Shown: piece by piece, positions 33,849 to 42,478 of the stretch
Layout of the letters: each line of letters begins with the position of its first letter
Numbering within the stretch: the stretch's first letter is position 1
Source of the DNA: Mycolicibacterium septicum DSM 44393
Lineage (GTDB): Bacteria; Actinomycetota; Actinomycetes; Mycobacteriales; Mycobacteriaceae
DNA: 64,000 nt
Assembly (NCBI RefSeq): GCF_000455325.1
Contig: NZ_HG322953.1
Span: 370,110-434,109 of the forward strand
Direction of reading: 5' to 3'
Made by a program: the position numbers and the translations under genes
The notes under the pieces: generated by a model
Told to the model about the DNA's origin: nothing
Databases searched by the model: none
What the model saw: only the letters and a program-made list of their open reading frames with translations

Positions 33849-34878
33849 TCGGCGGCAGGTCCTTGAGTGTGACGATCCCGGGTGGGGCCGCCACCACCGC
33901 GGGCACCGCGTTGGTGACGGGCAGCGCGGTGTAGATCATGCCTAGCCCCATGAAGCCGGGTTCGGTCCAGTCCTTGGGCGGCAGGCAGTGCAGCACGGTG
34001 CGCATGTTGGGCAGTCCGAAGACCTGGATGACGTGGCCGTGCTCAAGGGGTTTGGGCGGGGTGACGTGGTCGCCCATGGTCCAGTTGAATCCGACACTCA
34101 CCACGTTCTTGTCGCCGACCCAGCCGCGGTGGTAGCCGTACACGCTGCCCACTGTGCCCTTGGGGATCTGCATGAAGCCCAGGTCGGAATCGTCGGTGGC
34201 GGCGGTGAAGGTCACGTCGAAGGTCATCCGGTCCAGCTTGGCACCGATGGCGTCGGCCATCATCGCCGCGGACTCGGCGAACACCTCGCTCTCGCGGCGC
34301 ACGCTCTCCGCCAGGCCCGGGGTCTCTGGGTCCTGGCCGAATCCCATCGCCGACTGGGTACCCGCGGATTCGTAGGTCGAGCAGTCCACCGATTCGGTGA
34401 TGCGGATCTCGTCGACGCGCTCGCAGGACCCGGACAGCACCATGCCGACCATGTTCGTCATGCCCGGGTGGGCGCCACTGCCGAAGATGGTGGATTTGCC
34501 TGTCTCACAGGCCTTCCGGATGCGATCGAGGTCTTCCGGTGTCTGCTTGCCGCCGGTGATCCAGGCCGCGCTGGAGCACACGTTGACCCCGGCCTCCAGC
34601 AACGTGACCAGTTCGTCGATGTTCGGCCACAACGGGTTGTAACAGCAGGCATCGGGTTTCAGCGCGATCAGTTCGTCAATCGAGTTGGTGGCCAGCACCC
34701 CCGTGGGTTCGGGCCGGCCGGCCAACTCGGCGGCGTCGACGCCGACCTTGTCGGCGCCGTGGGCGAAGACGCCGACCAGTTCCATGTCGTCGCGACCGAT
34801 GATCGCGTGCAGCGAGCGTCGTCCGATGTTGCCGGTGGTCCATTGGATGACCCGAATCGGCTTACCCGCTGCGGTCAT
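33826..34878 (-). CDS. Dihydrodipicolinate reductase-like NAD(P)-dependent oxidoreductase
   Basis: 350 residues. It opens with a Rossmann motif (IRVIQWTTGNIGRRSLHA) and is typical of the DAP-reductase N-terminal-like proteins abundant in mycobacteria; it is not the DapB of lysine synthesis. The C-terminal domain includes GSGAHPGMTNMVG. The ATG at 34878 has GGGAGG upstream on the minus strand; an upstream in-frame codon at 34983 lacks a site. Substrate unknown; homologues are annotated as 2,4-diaminopentanoate-type dehydrogenases. Confidence 0.85.
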   Translation of the reverse strand: MTAAGKPIRVIQWTTGNIGRRSLHAIIGRDDMELVGVFAHGADKVGVDAAELAGRPEPTGVLATNSIDELIALKPDACCYNPLWPNIDELVTLLEAGVNVCSSAAWITGGKQTPEDLDRIRKACETGKSTIFGSGAHPGMTNMVGMVLSGSCERVDEIRITESVDCSTYESAGTQSAMGFGQDPETPGLAESVRRESEVFAESAAMMADAIGAKLDRMTFDVTFTAATDDSDLGFMQIPKGTVGSVYGYHRGWVGDKNVVSVGFNWTMGDHVTPPKPLEHGHVIQVFGLPNMRTVLHCLPPKDWTEPGFMGLGMIYTALPVTNAVPAVVAAPPGIVTLKDLPPITGRFAG

Positions 34879-35048
34879 GATCGCCTCCCTCGCTGAGCCG
34901 TGCTGCTGGACTCTAGACACTATCGGGGACTTGTTCACCTCCGGTAGGGGCACCGCCGGCCGGCCTCCTGGCGGGACGCACACCGGCGTCGCACAATCGA
35001 ACTATGGGGCATGCGCGCCCCGGCGAAGCCATGAATCGAGGTCGGATC

Positions 35049-36194
35049 ATGGAGATGCTCTACGCGATCGCGTCGGTGGGGGCCGGCGCCATCGCCTTGT
35101 TCTGGCTCGGCGTGAGCAACATCCGCGTGGTCAGGCAGTACGAACGGGGTGTCGTGTTCCGGTTGGGCCGGGTGCGGGACAAGGTCAGGCAACCCGGTCT
35201 GACGATGCTGATTCCGGTCGTCGACCGGCTGCAGAAGGTCAACATGCAGATCATCACGATGCCGATCCCCGCCCAGGACGGCATCACCCGCGACAACGTC
35301 ACCGTGCGCGTCGACGCGGTCATCTACTTCAAGGTGATCGACCCGGTGCGGGCCGTGGTCGACGTCCAGGACTACATGTCGGCGATCGGTCAGGTGGCCC
35401 AGACCTCGCTGCGGTCGATCATCGGCAAGAGCAATCTGGATGACCTGCTGTCCAACCGCGAGCGCCTCAACCAAGGTCTGGAACTGCTCATCGACAACCC
35501 GGCGGTGGGCTGGGGGATCCACATCGACCGGGTCGAGATCAAAGATGTCGTGCTGCCGGATTCGATGAAGCGGTCCATCGCGCGCCAAGCCGAGGCCGAG
35601 CGAGAACGGCGGGCCCGGGTCATCACCGCCGACGGCGAACTGCAGGCATCGGAGAAACTGGCCGCGGCCGCCGATGTGATGGCCGCCGAGCCCGCGGCAC
35701 TGCAGCTGCGGCTGCTGGAAACGGTGGTCGAAGTGGCCGCGGAGAAGAACTCCACCGTGGTGCTGCCGTTCCCGGTGGAACTGCTGCGCTTCCTGGAGCG
35801 GGTCACGCCCCGCCATCCTCCAACGGTGCAGCGGGTAGGTAATCCACAGCGCGAGATTCATCCACAGCCGGCCGGTGCCGACGGCCCGCGAGCCCGGAAT
35901 CGTCGCGACCCGCACCTACCGTCGCGGGCATGGGAACCGATATGTCGGTGGAGCGGCTCCGCCGCCTGCGTGGCGGCCGGCCGGGCGGCGGGGATGATCC
36001 GGATGCCGAGAATGTGGACGGGGCAGACCGCGACACCGCGTCCGAGAGCGCGCTGTCGAGATGGCTGCCCGACACGGCACCGGGGGACGGCCCGGGGTGG
36101 CTGGCTGCCGTGCGTGCCGATCCCGGCCGCGCCGGAGCGCTGGCCCTGGCCGGCGTCGGGGTGCTCGCGATCCTGGTCACCGTATTCGCCCTGA
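35049..36194 (+). CDS. SPFH/band 7 (slipin) membrane protein, abnormal C-terminus
   Basis: One N-terminal membrane segment (about residues 2-22), then a slipin-type SPFH domain (YERGVVFRLGRVRDKVRQPG, then VDAVIYFKVIDPVRAV) and a charged coiled coil (QAEAERERRARVI). The expected end is just after LPFPVELLRFLERV, about residue 258. Instead the frame stays open to 36194, adding about 120 residues of Arg/Pro/Gly-rich sequence with no family look, the last 265 bases of them inside comEA. Stops in the other two frames (TAG 35836, TAA 35840) lie just where a normal slipin would end, so a frameshift or sequencing error before 35836 is likely. Starts at 35004 and 35031 are possible. Confidence 0.75.
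   Translation: MEMLYAIASVGAGAIALFWLGVSNIRVVRQYERGVVFRLGRVRDKVRQPGLTMLIPVVDRLQKVNMQIITMPIPAQDGITRDNVTVRVDAVIYFKVIDPVRAVVDVQDYMSAIGQVAQTSLRSIIGKSNLDDLLSNRERLNQGLELLIDNPAVGWGIHIDRVEIKDVVLPDSMKRSIARQAEAERERRARVITADGELQASEKLAAAADVMAAEPAALQLRLLETVVEVAAEKNSTVVLPFPVELLRFLERVTPRHPPTVQRVGNPQREIHPQPAGADGPRARNRRDPHLPSRAWEPICRWSGSAACVAAGRAAGMIRMPRMWTGQTATPRPRARCRDGCPTRHRGTARGGWLPCVPIPAAPERWPWPASGCSRSWSPYSP
35917..35922 (+). promoter_or_regulatory. -10 box of leaderless comEA promoter
   Basis: TACCGT precedes the ATG at 35930 by 7 bases, supporting that start over ATG 35942. It lies within the extended slipin reading frame. Confidence 0.5.
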
Positions 36195-36766
36195 TCCGCC
36201 AGCAGCCGCCACCGGTTGCCTCGGCGAATCTTCCACCGGTGCAGATGGTTTCGTCGGCCGCCTCGACGCCCGCGGGCAGTGCCCCGGCAGGGCAGGTGGT
36301 GGTCAGCGTGGTCGGCCTGGTGCACAAGCCGGGCCTGGTGACCCTGCAACCCGGGGCGCGGATCGCCGATGCGCTGGAAGCCGCGGGTGGGCCGCTCGAC
36401 GGAGCCGACCTGATCGGGTTGAACATGGCCCGCAAGGTCGGTGACGGTGAACAGATCGTGGTCGGCATCGACCCGCCGGCAGGCCAACCGGCGACCATGG
36501 GCAGTTCGGTCGGCGGCGACGCGGCGGCATCTGCGCAACCCGGCGCTCCGGCGGCCGCGTCCGGCGCACCGTCGGGACCGGTGGACCTCAACACCGCGAC
36601 CGTCGAGGACCTCGACGCCCTGCCCGGCGTCGGCCCGGTGACCGCCGAGGCGATCGTGGCCTGGCGTGCCGCGCACGGCCGGTTCGACAGCGTCGATCAG
36701 CTCGGCGATGTCGACGGGATCGGCCCGGCGCGGCTGGAGAAACTGCGTGAGCTGGTCCGGGCGTGA
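35930..36766 (+). CDS. ComEA-like helix-hairpin-helix DNA-binding protein
   Basis: 278 residues. A polar N-terminus of about 70 residues and a single membrane segment (about 69-86, GALALAGVGVLAILVTVFAL) are followed by an SLBB-like domain (VVSVVGLVHKPGLVTLQPGARI) and, after a Pro/Ala linker, two C-terminal helix-hairpin-helix motifs (VDLNTATVEDLDALPGVGP). The last part fits ComEA, which binds DNA outside the membrane in competent bacteria. It corresponds to Rv2415c. The end overlaps comEC by 20 bases. Confidence 0.9.
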   Translation: MGTDMSVERLRRLRGGRPGGGDDPDAENVDGADRDTASESALSRWLPDTAPGDGPGWLAAVRADPGRAGALALAGVGVLAILVTVFALIRQQPPPVASANLPPVQMVSSAASTPAGSAPAGQVVVSVVGLVHKPGLVTLQPGARIADALEAAGGPLDGADLIGLNMARKVGDGEQIVVGIDPPAGQPATMGSSVGGDAAASAQPGAPAAASGAPSGPVDLNTATVEDLDALPGVGPVTAEAIVAWRAAHGRFDSVDQLGDVDGIGPARLEKLRELVRA

Positions 36767-38321
36767 CGGCCCGTCCGCCGACGCCGGGGCCGAGGGGCGA
36801 TCCCTGGATCTGCGGATCGTCCCGGCCGCCCTGACCGCGTGGTCAGTGTCGGCGGCCGGAATCATCTGGCATCTCGGTGCCGCGGTGGTGGTGGGCCTCG
36901 GCGCGGTCGGTTCTACCTGGCTGGCCGCGTGGTGGGGTCGCGCGCACGACTCGGACGGCACTCACGATCGACCGATCGCGGCCGCAGTTCTGGCCGTTGC
37001 GGCCGTGGCCGCCGGGTTCGCCGTGGCGATCGGACTACGCGTGCACCAGGTCGAACACCATCCGATCGGCCGGCTCTACGGCGGCGCGGCCACGGTCGAG
37101 GTGGTGCCCGGGGAGGCCCCGAGGGTGATCAGCGGTGGTCGGCTGATGTTCCGCGCCGCGCTGCGCGAGGTCGATCGGGTCCCGATGTCGGGACGGGTAT
37201 TGGTGTTCGCCCCCGCGGCCTTCGGCCAGGCCGGTCCCGGGACTCCGGTGCGGTTCCGGGCCACCGTGCGACGCCCGGACCGCAAGGACCTGAGTGTGGC
37301 CGTGCTGGCGGCGTCGGGTCAGCCGGCATTACGGAAGGCTTCGGCCGTGCAACGTGTTGCGGCGCAGATCCGTTCGCGCTTCGCGGAGGCGGCGCGTGCC
37401 GTGCTGCCCGCCGACCAAGCGGCCATGCTGCCCGCGCTGGTGCTCGGGGACACCTCGGCGGTCACCGCCACGACCACCGCGCAGTTCCGCACAGCGGGTC
37501 TCACCCATCTGACCGCGGTGTCGGGGGCCAACGTGACGATCGTCTGTGGTGCGTTGCTGCTGAGCGCCGCGCTCGTCGGCCCCAGAGCGGCCGTGCTGTT
37601 GGCCGGCGCGGGCCTGGTCGGCTTCGTCGTCGTGGTGCAGCCGTCGGCCAGCGTGTTGCGGGCCGCGGTGATGGGGGCGGTGACGCTGCTGGCGGTGTTG
37701 ACCCACCGGCGGCGGCAGGCCGTGCCCGCGCTGGCAGCCAGCGTGATCGCGTTGATGATCGCCGCCCCCGAACTCGCCGTCGATGTCGGGTTCGCGCTGT
37801 CGGTGTGCGCCACGGCGGGCATCGTCGTCCTCGCTCCGGTGTGGTCGGGCCGACTGGAGGCCCGTGGTTGGCCGCGTCCGTTGGCGGCGGCGGTCAGCGT
37901 AGCGGTGGTGGCCCAGTTGGTCACAGCCCCACTCGTGGCGGGGATCTCGGGCACCGTCAGCCTGGTGGCGGTGGCCGCCAATCTCGCAGTGGCGGGGGTG
38001 ATTCCGCCGATCACGGTCCTCGGCACCGCGGCGGCGGTGTGTGCGGGCATCTGGCCGGGCGGAGCGCAGCTGCTGATCCGGTTCACCGGACCCGAGCTGT
38101 GGTGGCTGCTGTCGGTGGCGCGGTGGGCGTCGGCGCTGCCCGCGGCCGCGCTGCCGTCGCCCTCGGGCGTGGCCGGTGTGGTGTCGGTGGCCCTGGGCGG
38201 TGTGGCGTTGACGGTGCTGTGGCGGTTGCGCTGGGCGCGTCGCGGGCTGGCCGTGTCGGTGTTGGGCCTGCTGGCCTGGACGCTGGCGGGCCAGGTGGTC
38301 GGGGCTGTCGGGTCGGCGTGA
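36747..38321 (+). CDS. ComEC/Rec2 family membrane protein, no metallo-beta-lactamase domain
   Basis: 524 residues. It begins at GTG 36747 with the DUF4131 region, then the competence domain with LTHLTAVSGANVTIVCG and about ten hydrophobic segments. The stop comes at the end of the membrane region; the soluble metallo-beta-lactamase nuclease domain of full-length ComEC is missing, and no open frame of that type follows. The length resembles the M. tuberculosis orthologue (Rv2414c). ComEC carries single-stranded DNA across the membrane in competent species; whether this one does is unproven. The holA gene starts 13 bases later. Confidence 0.9.
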   Translation: MSWSGRDGPSADAGAEGRSLDLRIVPAALTAWSVSAAGIIWHLGAAVVVGLGAVGSTWLAAWWGRAHDSDGTHDRPIAAAVLAVAAVAAGFAVAIGLRVHQVEHHPIGRLYGGAATVEVVPGEAPRVISGGRLMFRAALREVDRVPMSGRVLVFAPAAFGQAGPGTPVRFRATVRRPDRKDLSVAVLAASGQPALRKASAVQRVAAQIRSRFAEAARAVLPADQAAMLPALVLGDTSAVTATTTAQFRTAGLTHLTAVSGANVTIVCGALLLSAALVGPRAAVLLAGAGLVGFVVVVQPSASVLRAAVMGAVTLLAVLTHRRRQAVPALAASVIALMIAAPELAVDVGFALSVCATAGIVVLAPVWSGRLEARGWPRPLAAAVSVAVVAQLVTAPLVAGISGTVSLVAVAANLAVAGVIPPITVLGTAAAVCAGIWPGGAQLLIRFTGPELWWLLSVARWASALPAAALPSPSGVAGVVSVALGGVALTVLWRLRWARRGLAVSVLGLLAWTLAGQVVGAVGSA

Positions 38322-38334
38322 CACGATCATCGGT

Positions 38335-39297
38335 GTGAGTCAACAGATCGACGGTCTGCACCTGGTTCTGGGCGATGAGGAACTGCTGGTCGAACGGGCA
38401 GTGGGGGCGGTGCTGCGGGCGCTGCGCCAGCAGGCCGGATCCGACGACGTCCCCGTGGACCGGATGCGGGCCGGCGAGGTCAGCACCAGCGAGCTCGCCG
38501 AGTTGTTGAGCCCCTCGTTGTTCGCCGAGGAACGTCTGGTGGTGCTGGAGTCCGCCGCCGAGGCGGGCAAGGATGCGGTGGCCCTGATTGCCTCGGCCGC
38601 AGCCGATCTGCCGCCCGGCACGGTGATGTGCGTCATCCACTCCGGTGGCGGGCGGGCCAAGGCGCTGGCAGATCAGCTGAAAAAGCTTGGTGCGCAAGTG
38701 CATCCGTGCGCACGGATCACCAAGCCGGCGGAGCGTGCGGATTTCGTGCGCTCCGAGTTCCGCCAGTTGCGGGCCAAGGTCTCCGACGACACCGTCACCG
38801 CGGTGCTCGACGCGGTCGGATCGAACATCCGTGAGCTCGCCGCGGTGTGCTCACAGCTGGTGGCCGACACCGCCGGGCAGGTCGACCCGGTCGCGGTGCG
38901 TCGCTATCACAGCGGCAAGGCCGAGGTGAAGGGGTTCGACATCGCCGACAAGGCGGTCACCGGAGATGTCGCGGGGGCCGCTGAGGCGTTGCGGTGGGCG
39001 ATGCTGGCCGGTGAGCCGCAGGTGGTGTTGGCCGATGCGCTGGCCGAGGCCGTGCACACGATCGCGCGGGTGGGTCCGCTGTCGGGGGATCCGTACCGGC
39101 TGGCCGGTGAACTGGGGATGCCGCCGTGGCGGGTGCAGAAGGCGCAGAAGCAGGCACGCCGATGGTCGCGTGACTCGGTGGCCGAGGCCATGCGGGTGGT
39201 CGCCACGCTCAATGCAGACGTAAAGGGCGCAGCGGCGGATGCCGACTACGCCCTTGAGACAGCGGTACGCCGGGTGGCGGAACTCGCCACCCGGTGA
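38335..39297 (+). CDS. holA: DNA polymerase III delta subunit
   Basis: 320 residues. The clamp-loader delta subunit opens the beta clamp in the DnaX complex. Typical features are the N-terminal LVLGDEELLVERAVGAVLRAL, a degenerate ATPase core without a Walker A motif, and the C-terminal collar helices with EMGMPPWRVQKAQKQ-type spelling (here ELGMPPWRVQKAQKQ). GTG 38335 follows the comEC stop, and comEA-comEC-holA is the normal order (Rv2415c-Rv2413c). The convergent rpsT begins 33 bases away. Confidence 0.94.
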   Translation: MSQQIDGLHLVLGDEELLVERAVGAVLRALRQQAGSDDVPVDRMRAGEVSTSELAELLSPSLFAEERLVVLESAAEAGKDAVALIASAAADLPPGTVMCVIHSGGGRAKALADQLKKLGAQVHPCARITKPAERADFVRSEFRQLRAKVSDDTVTAVLDAVGSNIRELAAVCSQLVADTAGQVDPVAVRRYHSGKAEVKGFDIADKAVTGDVAGAAEALRWAMLAGEPQVVLADALAEAVHTIARVGPLSGDPYRLAGELGMPPWRVQKAQKQARRWSRDSVAEAMRVVATLNADVKGAAADADYALETAVRRVAELATR

Positions 39298-39330
39298 ACC
39301 GGGAAAGCTACTTCGGGTTGGACCGGAGGA

Positions 39331-39591
39331 TCAGAGCTTGTTCAGCGCCAGGGCCAGAGCCGACTTCTTGTTGGCGGCCTGGTTGGCGTGGATGACGCCC
39401 TTGCTGGCGGCCTTGTCGAGCTTGCGGCTGGTCGCCACCAGCAACTCGGCGGCCTTGTCCTTCTCGCCCGCCTCGACGGCCTCGCGGAAGCTACGCACAG
39501 CCGTACGCAGCGACGACTTCACGGACTGGTTACGCAGCCGACGACGCTCGTTGGTGAGGATGCGCTTTTCCTGCGACTTGATGTTGGCCAC
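39331..39591 (-). CDS. rpsT: 30S ribosomal protein S20
   Basis: 86 residues, start MANIKSQEKRILTNERRRLR, the standard N-terminus of S20, with a basic helical body. It binds 16S rRNA at the foot of the small subunit. The minus strand has AAGGAAT upstream of the ATG at 39591. Single-gene transcription unit, convergent with holA and with no obvious hairpin in the 33-base gap. Confidence 0.98.
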   Translation of the reverse strand: MANIKSQEKRILTNERRRLRNQSVKSSLRTAVRSFREAVEAGEKDKAAELLVATSRKLDKAASKGVIHANQAANKKSALALALNKL

Positions 39592-39671
39592 GTAAAAATT
39601 CCTTCGTAATTCTCTAGCTGGGGTTACCGAAGTCTGGGTGCGCCCGCCCGCACTGCGGGCAGCGACTGTTC

Positions 39672-39701
39672 AGGGTACCAGCGAGACGTCTGAACTCCCA
39701 A
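39672..39701 (-). promoter_or_regulatory. Promoter of rpsT
   Basis: Read on the minus strand, TTGGGA (39701-39696) and TACCCT (39677-39672) are 18 bases apart, giving a leader of about 75 nt before rpsT. The TACCCT hexamer is the same as that of the rplU promoter. Confidence 0.5.
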
Positions 39702-39828
39702 AGCGGTGCAGCGGAAAGCTCGGGTGCGGATGCCCCGTTTTTCGGCTCTCATACCACCTTAACCGCCCTTTGGCCTGCCGAAACGGGCTGTGCCATTGAC
39801 CCGGCGAAACCCGGCCAGGTGCGGCAGC

Positions 39829-41490
39829 ATGATGAGGGTGAGCCTGAGAACTGTCCGTGCGCAAGGAGCCGAGTCGAACGGGTCGAGGCCGGCCGGCCAA
39901 CGTGCCGCGTCGGCGCGACGCGTCAAACATCAGGGCATCTTCGACGGCTACAACCGGCTGGGCCGGTACTCGGAGGCGTTCGACGAGATGTTCGACGCCT
40001 CCGGCAACGTCCGCGGACCGTACAAGGGCATCTTTGCCGAGCTTGCTCCGTCGGACGCCTCGGAGCTGCAGTCGCGGTCGGAGGCGCTGGGCCGGGCGTT
40101 CATCGATCAGGGCATCACGTTCTCGCTGTCCGGCCAGGAGCGGCCGTTCCCGCTCGACCTGGTGCCGCGGGTGATCTCGGCGGCCGAATGGTCGCGGCTG
40201 GAGCGCGGCATCACCCAGCGGGTCAAGGCGCTGGAGATGTACCTCGACGACATCTACGGCGAGCAGGAGATCCTGCGCGACGGGGTGATCCCACGCCGGT
40301 TGGTGACCTCCTGTGAGCACTTCCACCGTGAAGCCGCGGGCATCGTCCCGCCCAACGGCGTACGCATCCACGTCGCCGGTATCGACCTGATCCGCGACGA
40401 CAAGGGCGACTTCCGGGTGCTCGAGGACAACCTGCGATCGCCGTCGGGGGTGTCCTATGTGATGGAGAACCGGCGCACCATGGCGCGCGTCTTCCCGAAC
40501 CTGTTCGCCACCCATCGGGTGCGTGCCGTCGGTGACTACTCGTCGCACCTGCTGCGGGCGCTACGCAACGCCGCACCCACCAACGTCGCCGACCCCACCG
40601 TCGTGGTGCTCACGCCCGGCGTCTACAACTCGGCCTACTTCGAGCACTCGCTGCTGGCCCGGCAGATGGGCGTCGAGCTGGTCGAGGGCCGCGACCTGTT
40701 CTGTCGCGACAACGCCGTCTACATGCGCACCACCGAAGGCGAGCGCCAGGTCGACGTGATCTACCGCCGCATCGACGACACGTTCCTGGACCCGATGCAG
40801 TTCCGCCCCGACTCGGTGCTCGGGGTGGCCGGGCTGCTCAACGCCGCCCGCGCGGGCAACGTGGTGATCTCCAGCGCGGTGGGCAACGGGGTCGGTGACG
40901 ACAAGCTCGTCTACACCTACGTGCCGACCATCATCGAATACTACCTGGGCGAGAAGCCGATCCTGGCCAACGTCGACACCTACCGCTGTTGGCTGGACGC
41001 CGAACGGGAGGAGGTGCTGGACCGGATCGACGAACTCGTCATCAAACCGGTTGAGGGCTCGGGCGGCTACGGCATCGTGTTCGGCCCGGATGCCACGGCC
41101 AAGGAACTGGCGGCGATCTCGAAGAAGATCCGCGCCGACCCCCGCGGTTGGATCGCCCAGCCGGTGATGCAGCTGTCCACGGTCCCCACCCAGATCGGCA
41201 ACACGCTGGCGCCCCGGCACGTGGACCTGCGCCCGTTCGCGGTCAACGACGGCAACGACGTCTGGGTGCTGCCCGGCGGGCTGACCCGGGTGGCGCTGCC
41301 GGAAGGGTCGCTGGTGGTGAACTCCAGCCAGGGCGGCGGATCGAAGGACACCTGGGTGCTGGCGTCGCGGACGTCGGCGGCGGATCGCGAGCTGGCCGCT
41401 GCCGAGGTGGTGCGGTCACTGCCCAAATCCGCCACGGGGCCCAAAGGCAATGGCGCGCCGGATGGTTCGTCGTCCCAACAACAGCAGTAG
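39829..41490 (+). CDS. Circularly permuted ATP-grasp type 2 protein
   Basis: 553 residues from ATG 39829; the in-frame GTG 39790 is possible. The basic N-terminal 30 residues look disordered. The body holds the circularly permuted ATP-grasp domain: FRVLEDNLRSPSGVSYVMEN, VVVLTPGVYNSAYFEHS, then IDELVIKPVEGSGGYGIVFG, where Lys and the Gly loop bind ATP, and QPVMQLSTVPTQ. It is a predicted carboxylate-amine ligase, possibly forming a peptide or isopeptide bond. It heads an operon with an alpha-E protein and a transglutaminase (Rv2411c-Rv2409c). Substrate unknown. Confidence 0.92.
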   Translation: MMRVSLRTVRAQGAESNGSRPAGQRAASARRVKHQGIFDGYNRLGRYSEAFDEMFDASGNVRGPYKGIFAELAPSDASELQSRSEALGRAFIDQGITFSLSGQERPFPLDLVPRVISAAEWSRLERGITQRVKALEMYLDDIYGEQEILRDGVIPRRLVTSCEHFHREAAGIVPPNGVRIHVAGIDLIRDDKGDFRVLEDNLRSPSGVSYVMENRRTMARVFPNLFATHRVRAVGDYSSHLLRALRNAAPTNVADPTVVVLTPGVYNSAYFEHSLLARQMGVELVEGRDLFCRDNAVYMRTTEGERQVDVIYRRIDDTFLDPMQFRPDSVLGVAGLLNAARAGNVVISSAVGNGVGDDKLVYTYVPTIIEYYLGEKPILANVDTYRCWLDAEREEVLDRIDELVIKPVEGSGGYGIVFGPDATAKELAAISKKIRADPRGWIAQPVMQLSTVPTQIGNTLAPRHVDLRPFAVNDGNDVWVLPGGLTRVALPEGSLVVNSSQGGGSKDTWVLASRTSAADRELAAAEVVRSLPKSATGPKGNGAPDGSSSQQQQ

Positions 41491-41503
41491 GGGGTGGGGG
41501 TAG

Positions 41504-42478
41504 ATGCTGGCGCGCAATGCCGAGTCGTTGTACTGGATCGGACGTTATGTGGAACGGGCCGACGACACCGCACGCATTCTCGATGTCACGGTGCATCAGC
41601 TGTTGGAGGATTCCAGCGTCGACCCGGATGTCGCCTCGCGAACACTGCTGCGGGTGCTCGGGATCGAGCCGCCCACACGGCGCCTGGACGTGTGGTCGCT
41701 GACCGACATCGTGGCCTTCAGCCGTGACAGTAGCGGCTATTCGATCGTCGACTCGATCTCGGCCGCGCGCGAGAACGCCCGCGGTGCCCGCGAAGTCACC
41801 TCGACCGAGATCTGGGAGTGCCTCAACACCACCTACAACGCGCTGGCCGAGCGGGAGCGCGCGGCCAAACGTCTGGGCCCGCACGAGTTCCTGTCGTATG
41901 TGGAGGGGCGCGCGGCGATGTTCGCCGGGCTGGCCGATTCGACGTTGAGCCGCGACGACGGCTACCGGTTCATGGTGCTGGGCCGCGCGATCGAACGCGT
42001 CGACATGACCGTGCGGCTGCTGTTGTCGCGGGTCGGGGACAGCGGGTCGTCGCCGGCCTGGGTCACGTTGTTGCGCTCGGCCGGGGCCCACGACACGTAC
42101 CTGCGTACCTACCGCGGCGCGCTCGATGCCGGTCGCGTGGTCGAGTTCATGCTGCTGGACCGGCTTTTCCCGCGGTCGATCTTCTATTCGTTGCGGCTAG
42201 CCGAACACAGCCTCGACGAGTTGCTCAATCGGCCGCACAGCCGGCTCGGGGCCACCGCCGAGGCGCAGCGGCTCCTGGGCCGGGCGCGCAGCGAGCTGGA
42301 GTTCCTGCAGCCGGGTGCGGTGCTGGAATCCCTGGACGCCCGGCTGGCCGGGCTGCAGAAAACCTGCCGCGATGTCGGAGAAGCGCTGTCGCTGCAGTAC
42401 TTCCACTCCGCGCCGTGGGTGGCCTGGACCGATGCCGGGCACGGGGATGCGGTCGTGATCGAGGAAGGCGAGGTTTAG
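41504..42478 (+). CDS. Alpha-E domain protein (DUF403)
   Basis: 324 residues, nearly all alpha-helical, starting MLARNAESLYWIGRYVERAD, which is diagnostic of the alpha-E family. Conserved spots include FVEYVEGRAAMFAGL-like spelling (here FLSYVEGRAAMFAGL) and FYSLRLAEHSL. No catalytic motif is known; it is thought to be the accessory protein of the permuted ATP-grasp, since the two are fused or adjacent across bacteria. GGGGGTGGGGG upstream provides a ribosome binding site. The stop touches the next start directly. Confidence 0.92.
   Translation: MLARNAESLYWIGRYVERADDTARILDVTVHQLLEDSSVDPDVASRTLLRVLGIEPPTRRLDVWSLTDIVAFSRDSSGYSIVDSISAARENARGAREVTSTEIWECLNTTYNALAERERAAKRLGPHEFLSYVEGRAAMFAGLADSTLSRDDGYRFMVLGRAIERVDMTVRLLLSRVGDSGSSPAWVTLLRSAGAHDTYLRTYRGALDAGRVVEFMLLDRLFPRSIFYSLRLAEHSLDELLNRPHSRLGATAEAQRLLGRARSELEFLQPGAVLESLDARLAGLQKTCRDVGEALSLQYFHSAPWVAWTDAGHGDAVVIEEGEV

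Noticed and set aside
35838..35865. Two DnaA-box-like sequences (TAATCCACA and TTCATCCACA)
   Set aside because: Neither matches the TTGTCCACA type exactly, there are only two, and no AT-rich unwinding region or dnaA/dnaN genes are near; not an origin.
35930..38321. Competence (natural transformation) system
   Set aside because: Only comEA and a domain-truncated comEC are present; no pseudopilus or DNA processing genes are here, and mycobacteria are not known to be naturally competent.
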